Below, in pieces: positions 26,322 to 35,264 of a stretch of 64,000 nt of DNA. The notes below the pieces were generated by a model, which saw only the letters and a list, made by a program, of their open reading frames with translations, was not told the DNA's origin and made no database searches. Both the position numbers and the translations under genes were made by a program. The stretch comes from Marinobacter salinexigens (lineage in GTDB: Bacteria; Pseudomonadota; Gammaproteobacteria; Pseudomonadales; Oleiphilaceae). The stretch covers positions 1-64,000 of the forward strand of contig NZ_VTUU01000016.1 of assembly GCF_008370345.1 (NCBI RefSeq), in the 5' to 3' direction. The first letter of the stretch is position 1. Each line of letters opens with the position of its first letter.

Positions 26322-27874
26322 GTCCTCAGGAAAGCGAAGGCGGTAAGAGCCTGAACCGGGGATTGATCACTGTTTCTATCATGCTGGCGACGATCATGCA
26401 GGCGGTGGACACCACCATCGCCAACGTAGCGTTGCCGAATATGCAGGGCAGTATGTCCTCGACGTCGGAGCAGATTGCCTGGGTGCTGACGTCCTATATT
26501 GTGGCGGCCGCAATCATGACTCCCATGACCGGCTTCTTGTCTGCCCGCATAGGTCGGAAGCGGCTGTTTGTTATTTCTGTCACCGGTTTCACCATTACCT
26601 CCCTGTTGTGTGGCGTAGCGGTTTCCCTGGAGCAGATTGTGCTGTTCCGGCTGCTTCAGGGTATTTTCGGTGCCGGGCTGGTGCCGCTTTCCCAGTCTGT
26701 CCTTCTGGATACTTTCCCGAAGGAGAAGCATGGCTCGGCCATGGCCATCTGGGGTGTTGGTGTGATGGTCGGTCCTATTCTTGGCCCCACTCTCGGGGGC
26801 TATCTGACTGAGTATTACAACTGGCGTTGGGTGTTTTTCATCAACCTGCCGGTGGGTATTCTGGCACTGGCTGGCATCCTCATGTTTGTTCCGGAAACGG
26901 AAAAGTCGAACCGGCGATTTGATCTGTTTGGTTTTGCGCTTCTCTCGCTGGCCATCGGCTCTTTACAGCTCATGCTGGATCGAGGGCAGAGCCTGGACTG
27001 GTTTTCCTCGACCGAGATCATCATAGAAACGCTGGTTGCTGCGGTTTGTTTCTACATGTTTGTGGTGCACATGATGACGGCGAAGGAACCCTTCCTTGAG
27101 CCGGGGTTGTTCATGGACCGGAACCTGATCATCGGTTTGATCTTTATCTTTATTGTCGGTGTAATTCTGCTGGCGACACTTGCGCTGCTTCCGCCGTATT
27201 TGCAAAACCTCATGGGGTATCCGGTAATTACCACCGGTGAATTGCTGGCTCCGAGGGGGATGGGAAGCATGGTTGCCATGCTTATGGTTGGGCGTCTGGT
27301 AAACCGGGTAGATGTCAGGTTGCTGGTGGGTACCGGGCTGACGTTGACCGCTTATTCGTTGTTTGAAATGGCACAGTTCAACCTCAATATCCAGCCTTCT
27401 GCGTTGGTGTTTACCGGAATTGTTCAGGGCCTGGGGCTTGGGTTTATTTTTGTGCCACTCAGCACGATCACCTTCTCCACACTGGATCAGCGTTATCTCA
27501 CGGAAGGAACAGCCATGTTCAGCCTGATGAGGAATATTGGCAGCAGCATCGGCATTTCGGCCATGGTCGCTCTTGCAGCCCGTAACACCCAGATCAACCA
27601 CGCTGTCCTGGGTGAGCAGCTTACGCCGTTCCGCGAACCGCTCCAGAGGATGATGGGTGGCGCCGGCATCGGGCTGAGTTCGGATCAGACTCTGGCCATG
27701 CTGAATGAGGAGCTGACACGCCAGTCTGCAGCGATTGCCTACCTGAACGATTTCCGGTTTATGGCCTGGATGACCCTGGCAGTGATACCGCTGATCTTTC
27801 TGTTCCGGGGCAGCAAGGAGGCATCGTCGAAGCCGGAGGGAAAAGGCGCAGAATCTGCGCCTCAGGAGGCGTGA
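26318..27874 (+). CDS. emrB: EmrB-like DHA2-family MFS multidrug efflux permease
   Basis: This 518-residue 14-helix major facilitator of the DHA2 class exports drugs by proton antiport together with EmrA. Motif D1 VDTTIANVALPNMQ in the first helix, motif A GFLSARIGRKRLFVISV and motif C GVGVMVGPILGPTLGGY are present. It starts with GTG, overlapping emrA. The C-terminal tail includes a GC-rich inverted repeat (27844-27862) within its last codons. Confidence 0.92.
   Translation: MSPQESEGGKSLNRGLITVSIMLATIMQAVDTTIANVALPNMQGSMSSTSEQIAWVLTSYIVAAAIMTPMTGFLSARIGRKRLFVISVTGFTITSLLCGVAVSLEQIVLFRLLQGIFGAGLVPLSQSVLLDTFPKEKHGSAMAIWGVGVMVGPILGPTLGGYLTEYYNWRWVFFINLPVGILALAGILMFVPETEKSNRRFDLFGFALLSLAIGSLQLMLDRGQSLDWFSSTEIIIETLVAAVCFYMFVVHMMTAKEPFLEPGLFMDRNLIIGLIFIFIVGVILLATLALLPPYLQNLMGYPVITTGELLAPRGMGSMVAMLMVGRLVNRVDVRLLVGTGLTLTAYSLFEMAQFNLNIQPSALVFTGIVQGLGLGFIFVPLSTITFSTLDQRYLTEGTAMFSLMRNIGSSIGISAMVALAARNTQINHAVLGEQLTPFREPLQRMMGGAGIGLSSDQTLAMLNEELTRQSAAIAYLNDFRFMAWMTLAVIPLIFLFRGSKEASSKPEGKGAESAPQEA
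27841..27862 (-). terminator. Probable terminator for the minus-strand GDSL gene
   Basis: AGGCGCAG (27844-27851) and CTGCGCCT (27855-27862) form an 8-base-pair stem with a 3-base loop. Read on the minus strand it is followed by TTTT and lies 27 bases beyond the GDSL stop, so it fits a short terminator for that gene. It lies inside the emrB coding end. Confidence 0.5.
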
Positions 27875-27888
27875 AAGGGTAGTACACC

Positions 27889-28602
27889 TCAGGTTTGCGG
27901 GAGCTTTCCCACCAAAGCCTGTGCAATGGCCTGGTAACCTTTTGCACTCGGGTGATAGCCATCCCGGGCCAGTAGCGTCGGGTCAACAACCGCTGGGTAG
28001 TCCAGATAGGTAAACGACTCCGGACGCTCCCGGGCTGTCCGCCTCAGAATGTGGTCCAATTGTCGGGCCCTCCATCCCATCACCTGTCTCAATGGCGCTG
28101 GCAGCGCGGTAAACCGGTGCATCGGGGGAACGCTAAGTAGCTGAACAGGACGCGGATACCTCTCTGCGAGCGTTGCCCTGAGCGTCAGCAACTGCTGCTG
28201 GAAACGGGACCGGCGTGTGAAGCCGGTTGTATCGTTAACCCCCATGCTCAGCAACACCAGGTCTGCTGCCGGCAGTGGTACCTGCAGCAGGTTGCGGTTC
28301 AGTTGTGTCAGCCGTATCCCGTTTACCCCGTAGGTGTGCCAGCTCACGACTTGCCCGGTCCTTTGGTGGAGCAGCCGCGCAAGCTGGCTCGCGAGCCCCT
28401 GATCATGCCTCTCTATACCGACGCCTGCTGCTGTCGATTCTCCGATCACCAGTATCCGTAGATCAGGTTCACCCTCACCATACTGACCATGGGTATCTCC
28501 GCCGGCTTCAGCCAATCGTGGCGTGACTCGCCGGGTGCGTTTTCCCTGATACAAAAGTAGTGGAAGCAGCGCGACCGTGGTTAGCCAGAAAGGGATGTGC
28601 AT
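27889..28602 (-). CDS. SGNH/GDSL hydrolase, membrane-anchored or secreted esterase
   Basis: This 237-residue esterase/lipase-type hydrolase has an N-terminal hydrophobic segment (IPFWLTTVALLPLLLYQ) that anchors or exports it. SGNH blocks are visible: block I LVIGESTAAGVG (nucleophile Ser in GEST), block III MGVNDTTG and block V DGYHPSAKGY with the His and Asp. Block I has GES rather than GDS. It converges with emrB. The substrate is unknown. Confidence 0.87.
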   Translation of the reverse strand: MHIPFWLTTVALLPLLLYQGKRTRRVTPRLAEAGGDTHGQYGEGEPDLRILVIGESTAAGVGIERHDQGLASQLARLLHQRTGQVVSWHTYGVNGIRLTQLNRNLLQVPLPAADLVLLSMGVNDTTGFTRRSRFQQQLLTLRATLAERYPRPVQLLSVPPMHRFTALPAPLRQVMGWRARQLDHILRRTARERPESFTYLDYPAVVDPTLLARDGYHPSAKGYQAIAQALVGKLPQT

Positions 28603-28839
28603 TGTGTTATATCCGCCTTGTGACGACGATATGGCGAGTGTTGGTGTCGATCAACTTAACACCTTTCAATATCGGTTTTGGTGATGGTTTTCATAAGAAT
28701 TTGAAGTCTAACGTTAAATTTCAAATGGTATGAGGTATGCATTTTATTTCATTGCATGCCTGGAAGTGTTGGCTTTGGCATGTAGGTGTTTGTGATTTAA
28801 CGGATTTCTATCTTACTTTGAAAATCAAGGGAGAATCAC

Positions 28840-29388
28840 GTGAAACAGCTTATTCTAGGGATGGCGCTTTCGTTGTTTGGAATGACCGCTTATGCAGTTC
28901 CGATTTCCTTCGAATTCAGCGGTGGCTCGATTGAAACTACTGGTTGCTTGTGCCTCGGAAACTATTCTGACAATGCCGGTTCTGCGTGGCTGGATGACGG
29001 TGAGTCAGCTGACTTCACCTTTGGCACAGCCAGTGTGTTGGGAATCGGTTCTGGTATTCTTGAAGCAACCGTTGATTTTCTGTCACCGATATCCAACGGT
29101 GAAAGTGTCGACGGTCAATTCAGCGTAATATCCATTGGGCTGCTGTCTGGCGGGAAGTGGACCGGCGGATCTGTCGACTTTGATTACAACACCGGCCTGT
29201 ATGCGGGGACGGCTCGTCTGATTTTTGATGCTGTCGATACCGGCTTGCAACTTGGACCTCATTTCAAATTGACCGGTAGCATTGTGAACCTGGGTTCTGT
29301 GGCGGTATCCGTGCCTGAGCCTACCCCTCTTGCTCTGCTGGGCTTGGGGCTTCTCGGTCTTGCCTACCGTCAACGTTGTCGGCAGTGA
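28840..29388 (+). CDS. PEP-CTERM sorting-domain protein
   Basis: This 182-residue exported protein has an N-terminal signal (QLILGMALSLFGMTAYA), a beta-rich Gly/Ser/Asp middle and a C-terminal PEP-CTERM signal: VPEPTPLALLGLGLLGLAYRQR, i.e. VPEP, a hydrophobic helix and a basic end. The GTG start at 28840 follows AGGGAG; ATG at 28861 would lose part of the signal. PEP-CTERM proteins are processed by exosortase/EpsH for surface or exopolysaccharide-linked display. No exosortase gene lies in this window, so it relies on one elsewhere in the genome. Confidence 0.88.
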   Translation: MKQLILGMALSLFGMTAYAVPISFEFSGGSIETTGCLCLGNYSDNAGSAWLDDGESADFTFGTASVLGIGSGILEATVDFLSPISNGESVDGQFSVISIGLLSGGKWTGGSVDFDYNTGLYAGTARLIFDAVDTGLQLGPHFKLTGSIVNLGSVAVSVPEPTPLALLGLGLLGLAYRQRCRQ

Positions 29389-29402
29389 TTGTATGCTGAG
29401 TC

Positions 29403-29432
29403 AAAAATACCCGGGACCTCCCGGGTATTTTT
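29403..29432. terminator. Bidirectional rho-independent terminator
   Basis: AAAAATACCCGGGA (29403-29416) and its complement (29419-29432) form a 14-base-pair stem with a 2-base loop. The end has five Ts on the plus strand and five As at the start, giving Ts on the minus strand. It serves both the PEP-CTERM gene and the convergent small periplasmic gene. Confidence 0.9.
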
Positions 29433-29439
29433 ATGTCCA

Positions 29440-29883
29440 TTATTTCGTGGTCACAACCTGCATGATCAGTTTCCCGTCTTTCTTGATCGGCCCATCCTCT
29501 TTGGCGCCCAGGGTGTATTCGAAGATGCCGGTCTTCATGCCGCCGCTTTCACCGTGAACCATCAGCATGAGCATCTCTCCGGGTTTGACCTCTTCGGTGA
29601 GGATCGCCGCTACATCCATATTCTTACCTTTCTTCAGCGGTGCATGGCCAACAACCGGGCCAGGCTTCATATTGCTGTCAGTACGATGGACTACCAGCCA
29701 GCCATTGGTCTCGGCATTTACTTTTTTTGCGGTGACGCTACCTGCGGCAACACTCTGATCGTCAGCCCAGACCTGAGCACCATCCATTTCTTCGTGATGC
29801 CCGGCTGAGGCGGGGCCAGCGAGCAGTGCGCCAGAAAAAATTACGGCAGACAACGTAGACAGTTTGGTAAGTTTCTTCGTCAT
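29440..29883 (-). CDS. Small periplasmic protein, DUF7282-like
   Basis: This 147-residue protein has a clear signal peptide (STLSAVIFSGALLAGPASA) then a single beta-rich domain: VWADDQSVAAGSVTAKKVNAE, NGWLVVHRTD, PGPVVGHAPLKKGKNMDVAAILTEEVKPGEMLMLMVHGESG and FEYTLG. This pattern resembles the DUF7282 family of exported proteins of unknown role. AGGAG lies six bases before the ATG. It ends against the shared terminator. The function is unknown. Confidence 0.75.
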   Translation of the reverse strand: MTKKLTKLSTLSAVIFSGALLAGPASAGHHEEMDGAQVWADDQSVAAGSVTAKKVNAETNGWLVVHRTDSNMKPGPVVGHAPLKKGKNMDVAAILTEEVKPGEMLMLMVHGESGGMKTGIFEYTLGAKEDGPIKKDGKLIMQVVTTK

Positions 29884-30049
29884 GGCATTCTCCTGAGGTT
29901 CTGGTTTTCCCCATCGATTTGATGAATTGTTGATGGGTGTGTTGGTGATACGGACCAGGCCGGAAATCGGTTGCAGAATTCAGGAAATTTTTTTGAGGGG
30001 GGATCCACCCCGGTTTCCCGGGGTGGATCAAGGGCCGGTTTTTCGAAAT

Positions 30050-31738
30050 CTACTTTTTGAGCCCCATCTCTTCGATGGAGATCTCGCGCATCTTGAACTT
30101 CTGGATCTTCCCGGTGACTGTCATCGGGAAGGCATCCACGAACTTGTAGTTGCGAGGAATCTTGAAGTGGGCAATCTTGCCCTTGCAGAACGCCTGCAGA
30201 TCATCGCTGTTAACCTGTTCTGCACCTGGGCGCAGCTTGATCCAGGCAATCAGTTCCTCTCCGTATTTCTCATCAGGAATACCGGTGACCTGGACTTCTT
30301 CAATCGATGGGTGGGTGTAGAGGAACTCCTCGATCTCTTTCGGGTAGATGTTTTCTCCACCGCGAATCACCATATCCTTGATGCGGCCAACGATCTGGAT
30401 GTATCCCTCGTCGTCCATGGTGGCCAGGTCTCCGGTATGCATCCAGCCCGCATCGTCGATGGCCTCGCGGGTTTTCTCCTCGTTGTTCCAGTACTTCAGC
30501 ATGACGCTGTAGCCCCGGGTGCACAACTCGCCGATTTCACCCCGGGGAACCACGTTGCCGGTGCCGGGTTCAACGATCTTGGTTTCCAGGTGCGGCTGCG
30601 TGCGTCCCACGGTGGTGACCTGTTTCTCAAATGGGTCAAGGGAGCTGGTCTGGGTCGATACCGGGCTGGTTTCGGTCATGCCGTAGGCAATCTGCACTTC
30701 TTTCATGTGCATCTTGCCGTTGACCTGCTTCATTACCTCGGCCGGGCAGATGGAGCCTGCCATCACGCCTGTGCGCAGAGAGGACAGGTCATAACTGTCG
30801 AACTCCGGGTCTGCCAGTTCGGCGATGAACATGGTGGGTACACCGTAAAGTGCGGTGGCTTTTTCCTTATGCACGGCACGGAGAACGGACTTCGGCTCAA
30901 AACCTTCGTCAGCATAGATCATGGTGGAACCATGGGTGATGCAGCCCAGATTGCCCATTACCATGCCAAAGCAATGGTATAGCGGTACAGGAATGACCAG
31001 ACGATCCTTTTCGGTATAGCGTTGGCTTTCTGCCACGAAATAGCCGTTGTTCAGGATGTTGTGATGGGTGAGGGTGGCACCCTTGGGATTGCCCGTTGTG
31101 CCGGAAGTGAACTGGATGTTAATTGGATCATCGAACTGGAGCGAGCCCTGGCGCCTGGTCAGTTCGTCCGCAGACACTTCTTTGGCAAAGTCGACAAATT
31201 CCTTCCAGGTCCACATGCCGTCGTGGTTGTCGTCGTGAACATTAATCACTGCCCGGAGATCGGCCACGTTCTCAGCCTTTAACTTGCCCGGGGCGCTGCG
31301 TTTCAGCTCCGGAGCCAGCTCGTAGAGCATTTCCCGGTAATTAGACGCCTTGAAACTGTCGGCGGTGACCAGCACGCTGATGCCGGCCAGGTTCATGGCG
31401 TACTTCAGTTCGTGAACGCCGTAGGCCGGGTTGATGTTGACGAGGATGGCGCCGACTTTTGCGGTGGCAAACTGGGTCACTGTCCACTCATAGCGGTTGG
31501 GCGCCCAGATGCCCACGCGGTCGCCGCGCTTGACGCCAATGGCCATGAAAGCGCGAGCCGCCTCATTGACCTTGTCCACGAACTCCCGGTAGGTCCAGCG
31601 GATATCCTGATGCAGGCACACCAGGGCTTCGGTATCGGGGTATTTCTCTGCCGTACGGTCCAGCATGTCTCCGATGGTCATGCCCAGCAGGGGTACGTCG
31701 GCGGTTCCGCTGGTGTAGCTTGGGAGAGTCTTGCTCAT
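30050..31738 (-). CDS. AMP-binding acyl-CoA ligase (fatty/short-chain acyl)
   Basis: This 562-residue adenylate-forming ligase has the ATP loop NIQFTSGTTGNPKGATLTHH (about residues 190-207), the YGMTETSPV motif, GWMHTGDLATMD, GRIKDMVIRGGENIYP and the catalytic lysine in MTVTGKIQKFKMREI. The ATG at 31738 follows GGAGG; a longer start was rejected. It lies last in the minus-strand liu operon, just after the CMD-like gene, so it probably activates an intermediate or related acid, such as acetoacetate or a branched acid. Its substrate is not proven. Confidence 0.88.
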   Translation of the reverse strand: MSKTLPSYTSGTADVPLLGMTIGDMLDRTAEKYPDTEALVCLHQDIRWTYREFVDKVNEAARAFMAIGVKRGDRVGIWAPNRYEWTVTQFATAKVGAILVNINPAYGVHELKYAMNLAGISVLVTADSFKASNYREMLYELAPELKRSAPGKLKAENVADLRAVINVHDDNHDGMWTWKEFVDFAKEVSADELTRRQGSLQFDDPINIQFTSGTTGNPKGATLTHHNILNNGYFVAESQRYTEKDRLVIPVPLYHCFGMVMGNLGCITHGSTMIYADEGFEPKSVLRAVHKEKATALYGVPTMFIAELADPEFDSYDLSSLRTGVMAGSICPAEVMKQVNGKMHMKEVQIAYGMTETSPVSTQTSSLDPFEKQVTTVGRTQPHLETKIVEPGTGNVVPRGEIGELCTRGYSVMLKYWNNEEKTREAIDDAGWMHTGDLATMDDEGYIQIVGRIKDMVIRGGENIYPKEIEEFLYTHPSIEEVQVTGIPDEKYGEELIAWIKLRPGAEQVNSDDLQAFCKGKIAHFKIPRNYKFVDAFPMTVTGKIQKFKMREISIEEMGLKK

Positions 31739-31790
31739 GTCTCTGCCTCCATTGTTTTTGTATTCGAGGGCAAGCAAGTGTGAGTACTTG

Positions 31791-32366
31791 CTAGCGACTC
31801 TGGCTGTGATACTCGGGGTTGGGTTTCATATCGCTGGCTATCGCCACGCGGTTAGACATGTTGTAAAAGCCGATCAGGTTACTCAGATCCCAGATAGCCC
31901 GGTCGCTGAGGCCGGCATCGCGCAGTGTCTGGATGTCGTCTTCGGTGACGGTGGCCGGAGATCGGGTCAGGTGTGAGGCGAAGTCCAGCATGGCACGCTG
32001 CCGCGGTTCCAGTGTCGCACTGCGGTAGTTCATGACCATGTGCTCGCCCAGGGCCGGATCGCCGCTGAGTACTCTTACCGCTGCGCCGTGGGCGACCAGG
32101 CAGTAGAAGCATTTGTTCTCGGAAGACACCACGACGGCCACCATTTCCCGCTCAAGCTTGGAGAGTTCGCCTTCGCCCAGCATGAGTTCGTTGTAGAGTT
32201 TGGTGAAGCCTTCAAGCTGTTTGAGGTTCTGGCTATAGGCGGTGAGCACGTTCGGGATCATGCCGAGTTTTTCCTGACAGATCTGGAAGTACTTCTGGGT
32301 ATCCTCCGGGAGGTTGCTGATCTCGGGGATTGGGAGGTCCAGGGCTACTACATTATTATTCATCAT
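31791..32366 (-). CDS. Carboxymuconolactone decarboxylase / AhpD-like peroxidase-related protein
   Basis: This 191-residue all-helical CMD-domain protein has a redox-type active motif CFYCLVAHGAAVR preceded by acidic residues (EREMVAVVVSSENKC), as in the peroxidase-related AhpD subfamily. Enzymes of this type reduce peroxides or act as thiol-dependent factors. ATG at 32366 is favoured because AGGAGG lies nine bases upstream and the start overlaps the liuE stop as ATGA; another ATG lies at 32372. A small AGCAAGT...ACTTGCT hairpin covers its stop. A detoxification or unassigned metabolic role in the liu operon is inferred. Confidence 0.8.
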   Translation of the reverse strand: MMNNNVVALDLPIPEISNLPEDTQKYFQICQEKLGMIPNVLTAYSQNLKQLEGFTKLYNELMLGEGELSKLEREMVAVVVSSENKCFYCLVAHGAAVRVLSGDPALGEHMVMNYRSATLEPRQRAMLDFASHLTRSPATVTEDDIQTLRDAGLSDRAIWDLSNLIGFYNMSNRVAIASDMKPNPEYHSQSR

Positions 32367-33271
32367 TGGCATTGTCCTCCTAGTGCCTGGCCTACTTTTG
32401 AACCATTGTGGCGGCTCAATTGGCCGCAGATCCAGTCGCCGGTGGCGACGAGTTTGTCGAGATCCACGCCGGTCTCGATGCCAAGGCCATTAAGCAGGTA
32501 AAGAACGTCCTCTGTGGCCACGTTGCCGGAGGCACCTTTGGCATAAGGACAACCACCGAGGCCTGCGACAGATGAATCGATAACTGCAATGCCTTCTTCC
32601 AGGACCGCATAGAGGTTGGCCAGGGCCTGGCCGTAGGTGTCGTGGAAGTGGGCGGCGAGGCGTTCAACCGGGATGTGTTTGGCCACGGCTTCCAGCATTT
32701 TCTTGGCTTTCAGCGGTGTGCCGACGCCAATGGTGTCACCCAGGGAGATTTCGTAGCAGCCCAGGTCATAGAGGGCCTTGGCCACGGTGGCTACCTGTTC
32801 CGGCTGGATGTCGCCTTCATAGGGGCAGCCAAGTACCGTGGAGACATAGCCTCGCACGGGGATGTTGTGCTTGCGGGCTTCCTCCACCACAGGGGCGAAC
32901 CGCTCCAGGCTTTCCGCAATGCTGCAGTTGATGTTTTTCCGGGTGAAGGATTCCGAGGCAGCGCCAAAGACGGCCACTTCGTCCACATTGGCCGCCAGGG
33001 CACCCTCAAAGCCTTTCAGGTTAGGGGTGAGGGCAGAGTAGCGAACGCCCGGTTTGCGGGTGATACCAGCCATGACATCGGCCGCATCGCCCATCTGTGG
33101 CACCCATTTGGGAGAGACAAAGCTGGCGGCCTCAATGTGGCTCAGGCCACAGTTGGCAAGTCGATCGATCAAGCCGGTTTTGATGTGTGTGGCAATGACC
33201 GGGCCGGACTCGTTCTGGAGGCCGTCCCGTGGGCTCATTTCCACCAGGCGAACCTGTTTGGGAAAGGCCAT
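32363..33271 (-). CDS. liuE: Hydroxymethylglutaryl-CoA lyase LiuE
   Basis: This 302-residue enzyme cleaves HMG-CoA to acetyl-CoA and acetoacetate, the last step of leucine degradation. It has the TIM-barrel start VRLVEMSPRDGLQNE (metal Asp, near residue 16), RGYVSTVLGCPYEGDI, the metal-binding AAHFHDTYGQALANLY and the active-site loop GLGGCPYAKGASGNVATED with the catalytic Cys. It overlaps liuD (TAATG) and the CMD-like gene (ATGA). Confidence 0.95.
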   Translation of the reverse strand: MAFPKQVRLVEMSPRDGLQNESGPVIATHIKTGLIDRLANCGLSHIEAASFVSPKWVPQMGDAADVMAGITRKPGVRYSALTPNLKGFEGALAANVDEVAVFGAASESFTRKNINCSIAESLERFAPVVEEARKHNIPVRGYVSTVLGCPYEGDIQPEQVATVAKALYDLGCYEISLGDTIGVGTPLKAKKMLEAVAKHIPVERLAAHFHDTYGQALANLYAVLEEGIAVIDSSVAGLGGCPYAKGASGNVATEDVLYLLNGLGIETGVDLDKLVATGDWICGQLSRHNGSKVGQALGGQCQ

Positions 33272-35259
33272 TATTCTGCCTCCCCGGTGTCAATGGCGAT
33301 GAGCTCGGCGCCTTCGGAGACCTGGTCGCCTTCGCCAAAGAAAATGTCGGTGACGACACCATCAGCCGGGGCTTTGATGGCATGTTCCATTTTCATGGCT
33401 TCCATGATGACCAGGGTCTGGCCGGCGCTGACCTTATCTCCAACCTGAGCTTGAATGGCGACAACAGCACCGTTCATCGGTGCGGCGAGGCTGCCTTCTC
33501 CGGCCATTTCTTCGTTGCCGTAGGTCTCTCGATAAACGGTGCACTTGAAGGTGTCGCCTTCGTAAAAGAGCACCAGTTCGTCGTCGTGCAAGTTGCCATG
33601 AACACTGAGGCGGTGGCCATTGATGACCGCCTGAAGGTAGTCGTCAGCCAGCCTGGCGTTCAGATGGTAGACGCTGTCTCCGACGAACACCTGATAGCGG
33701 TCATCCCGTTCGAGGATTTTCAGCTCGTGAATTTCCTCACCGACTTGCAGTTTGAGTGGCTGGGCGTACTCGGAGTTCATACGCCAGCTGTTCTTGCGGC
33801 CAAATGGCGACCAGGGATCAGCGGTAACCGGTTCACAGGACTTGCGCTGTTCCAGAATGAACCCGGCAGCCAGCACCAGTGCCTTGTCCAGATCGAGCCG
33901 GGATTTCGGGAACAGAAGTTCCTCATGAGCGCTGATGAAATTGGTGGTGAGGTCTGCTTCGCGGAAAGGCTGGCAGTCCACGGTGGCATGCAAGAACCGT
34001 ATGTTGGTTTTCAGGCCGGCAATCCGGTATTGCTCCAGAGCCTGAACCATGCGGTTGATGGCCTGCTCCCGGGTTTCGTCCCAGACAATCAGTTTGGCGA
34101 TCATCGGGTCGTAGTGAATGCTGATGTCGTCGCCCTCGGTAACGCCGGTATCAACCCGCACATGGGCGGATTCATCGGGGGTACTGAGGTAACGCAGGGT
34201 GCCGGTGGCAGGCAGGAAATCCTGGTCCGGGTCTTCAGCGTAGATGCGTGCCTCGACTGCGTGGCCGCGGGTTTTGACCTGTTCCTGATTCAGCGGCAGG
34301 GCTTCGCCCCAGGCCACTTTCAGCTGCCATTCCACGAGATCCTGTCCGGTAACCATCTCGGTCACCGGGTGTTCAACCTGCAGTCGCGTATTCATCTCCA
34401 TGAAGAAGAAGGATCCGTCCACGTCGTACAGGAACTCGACAGTACCAGCACCCACGTAGTTGATGGCCTGGGCTGCCCGTACAGCGGCTTCGCCCATCGC
34501 CTTTCGGGTGTCATCGGACAGTCCCGGAGCAGGTGCCTCCTCAAGGACTTTCTGATGCCGCCTTTGCACAGAACAGTCTCGCTCGGCCAGGTAGATGCCG
34601 TTGCCCTGCTGATCGCAGAATACCTGGATCTCTACGTGGCGAGGTTGGGTAAGGTAGCGTTCGATGAGCATATCCGGGTTGCCGAAGGCATTACGTGCTT
34701 CCCGCTGGGCAGCGGCGAGCGCCTCGTCAAACTCTCCCATGTTCCCGACAACCCGCATGCCTTTACCGCCACCACCAGCAACGGCTTTGAGCAACAGCGG
34801 GAAGCCACACTTTTCCGCTTCGGCCCGCAGCAGTTCGGGGGATTGGTCGTTGCCGTGATAACCGGGAACAAGGGGAACGCCGGCGTCTTCCATAATGGCT
34901 TTGGCGGCGGATTTGGAGCCCATGGCGGCAATGGCCGAAGAGGGTGGGCCGATGAACACCAGGTCATTGGCCTCGCAGGCTTCTGCGAAATCGGTGTTCT
35001 CTGACAGAAAACCGTAGCCAGGATGGATCGCCTGGGCGCCACTCTCTTTGGCAATCTGGATGATTTTGTCGCTGCGCAGGTAGCTTTCGGAACTTGGGGC
35101 AGGGCCTATATGAAACGCTTCGTCTGCCATGGCGACATGGCGGGCGTTGGCGTCTGCATCGGAGTAGACCGCTACACAACGAATGCCCATGCGGTGTGCT
35201 GTCTGGATGATCCGGCAGGCGATTTCGCCCCGGTTGGCTATGAGAATCTTGCTGAACAT
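33271..35259 (-). CDS. liuD: Methylcrotonoyl-CoA carboxylase biotinylated subunit LiuD
   Basis: This 662-residue alpha subunit carries the biotin carboxylase, BT and biotin-carrier domains. Visible are SKILIANRGEIACRII at the start, the ATP-grasp loop KAVAGGGGKGMRVV, EMNTRLQVEHPVTE, and the C-terminal VIMEAMKMEHAIKAPADG with the biotinyl lysine. With LiuB it carboxylates 3-methylcrotonyl-CoA to 3-methylglutaconyl-CoA. GGAGG lies before the ATG. Confidence 0.96.
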   Translation of the reverse strand: MFSKILIANRGEIACRIIQTAHRMGIRCVAVYSDADANARHVAMADEAFHIGPAPSSESYLRSDKIIQIAKESGAQAIHPGYGFLSENTDFAEACEANDLVFIGPPSSAIAAMGSKSAAKAIMEDAGVPLVPGYHGNDQSPELLRAEAEKCGFPLLLKAVAGGGGKGMRVVGNMGEFDEALAAAQREARNAFGNPDMLIERYLTQPRHVEIQVFCDQQGNGIYLAERDCSVQRRHQKVLEEAPAPGLSDDTRKAMGEAAVRAAQAINYVGAGTVEFLYDVDGSFFFMEMNTRLQVEHPVTEMVTGQDLVEWQLKVAWGEALPLNQEQVKTRGHAVEARIYAEDPDQDFLPATGTLRYLSTPDESAHVRVDTGVTEGDDISIHYDPMIAKLIVWDETREQAINRMVQALEQYRIAGLKTNIRFLHATVDCQPFREADLTTNFISAHEELLFPKSRLDLDKALVLAAGFILEQRKSCEPVTADPWSPFGRKNSWRMNSEYAQPLKLQVGEEIHELKILERDDRYQVFVGDSVYHLNARLADDYLQAVINGHRLSVHGNLHDDELVLFYEGDTFKCTVYRETYGNEEMAGEGSLAAPMNGAVVAIQAQVGDKVSAGQTLVIMEAMKMEHAIKAPADGVVTDIFFGEGDQVSEGAELIAIDTGEAE

Positions 35260-35264
35260 TGTTG

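Noticed and set aside
27841..27862. Inverted repeat considered as a terminator for emrB
   Set aside because: It lies within the emrB coding end and its T-run is on the other strand, so it was assigned to the GDSL gene.
29927..30982. 351-codon plus-strand frame opposite the acyl-CoA ligase
   Set aside because: Antisense to conserved ligase motifs; no domain recognised.
33229..35004. Long open frame on the plus strand opposite liuD (591 codons)
   Set aside because: It lies fully antisense to a clear biotin carboxylase subunit and has no family motif or start signal; a shadow of GC-biased coding.
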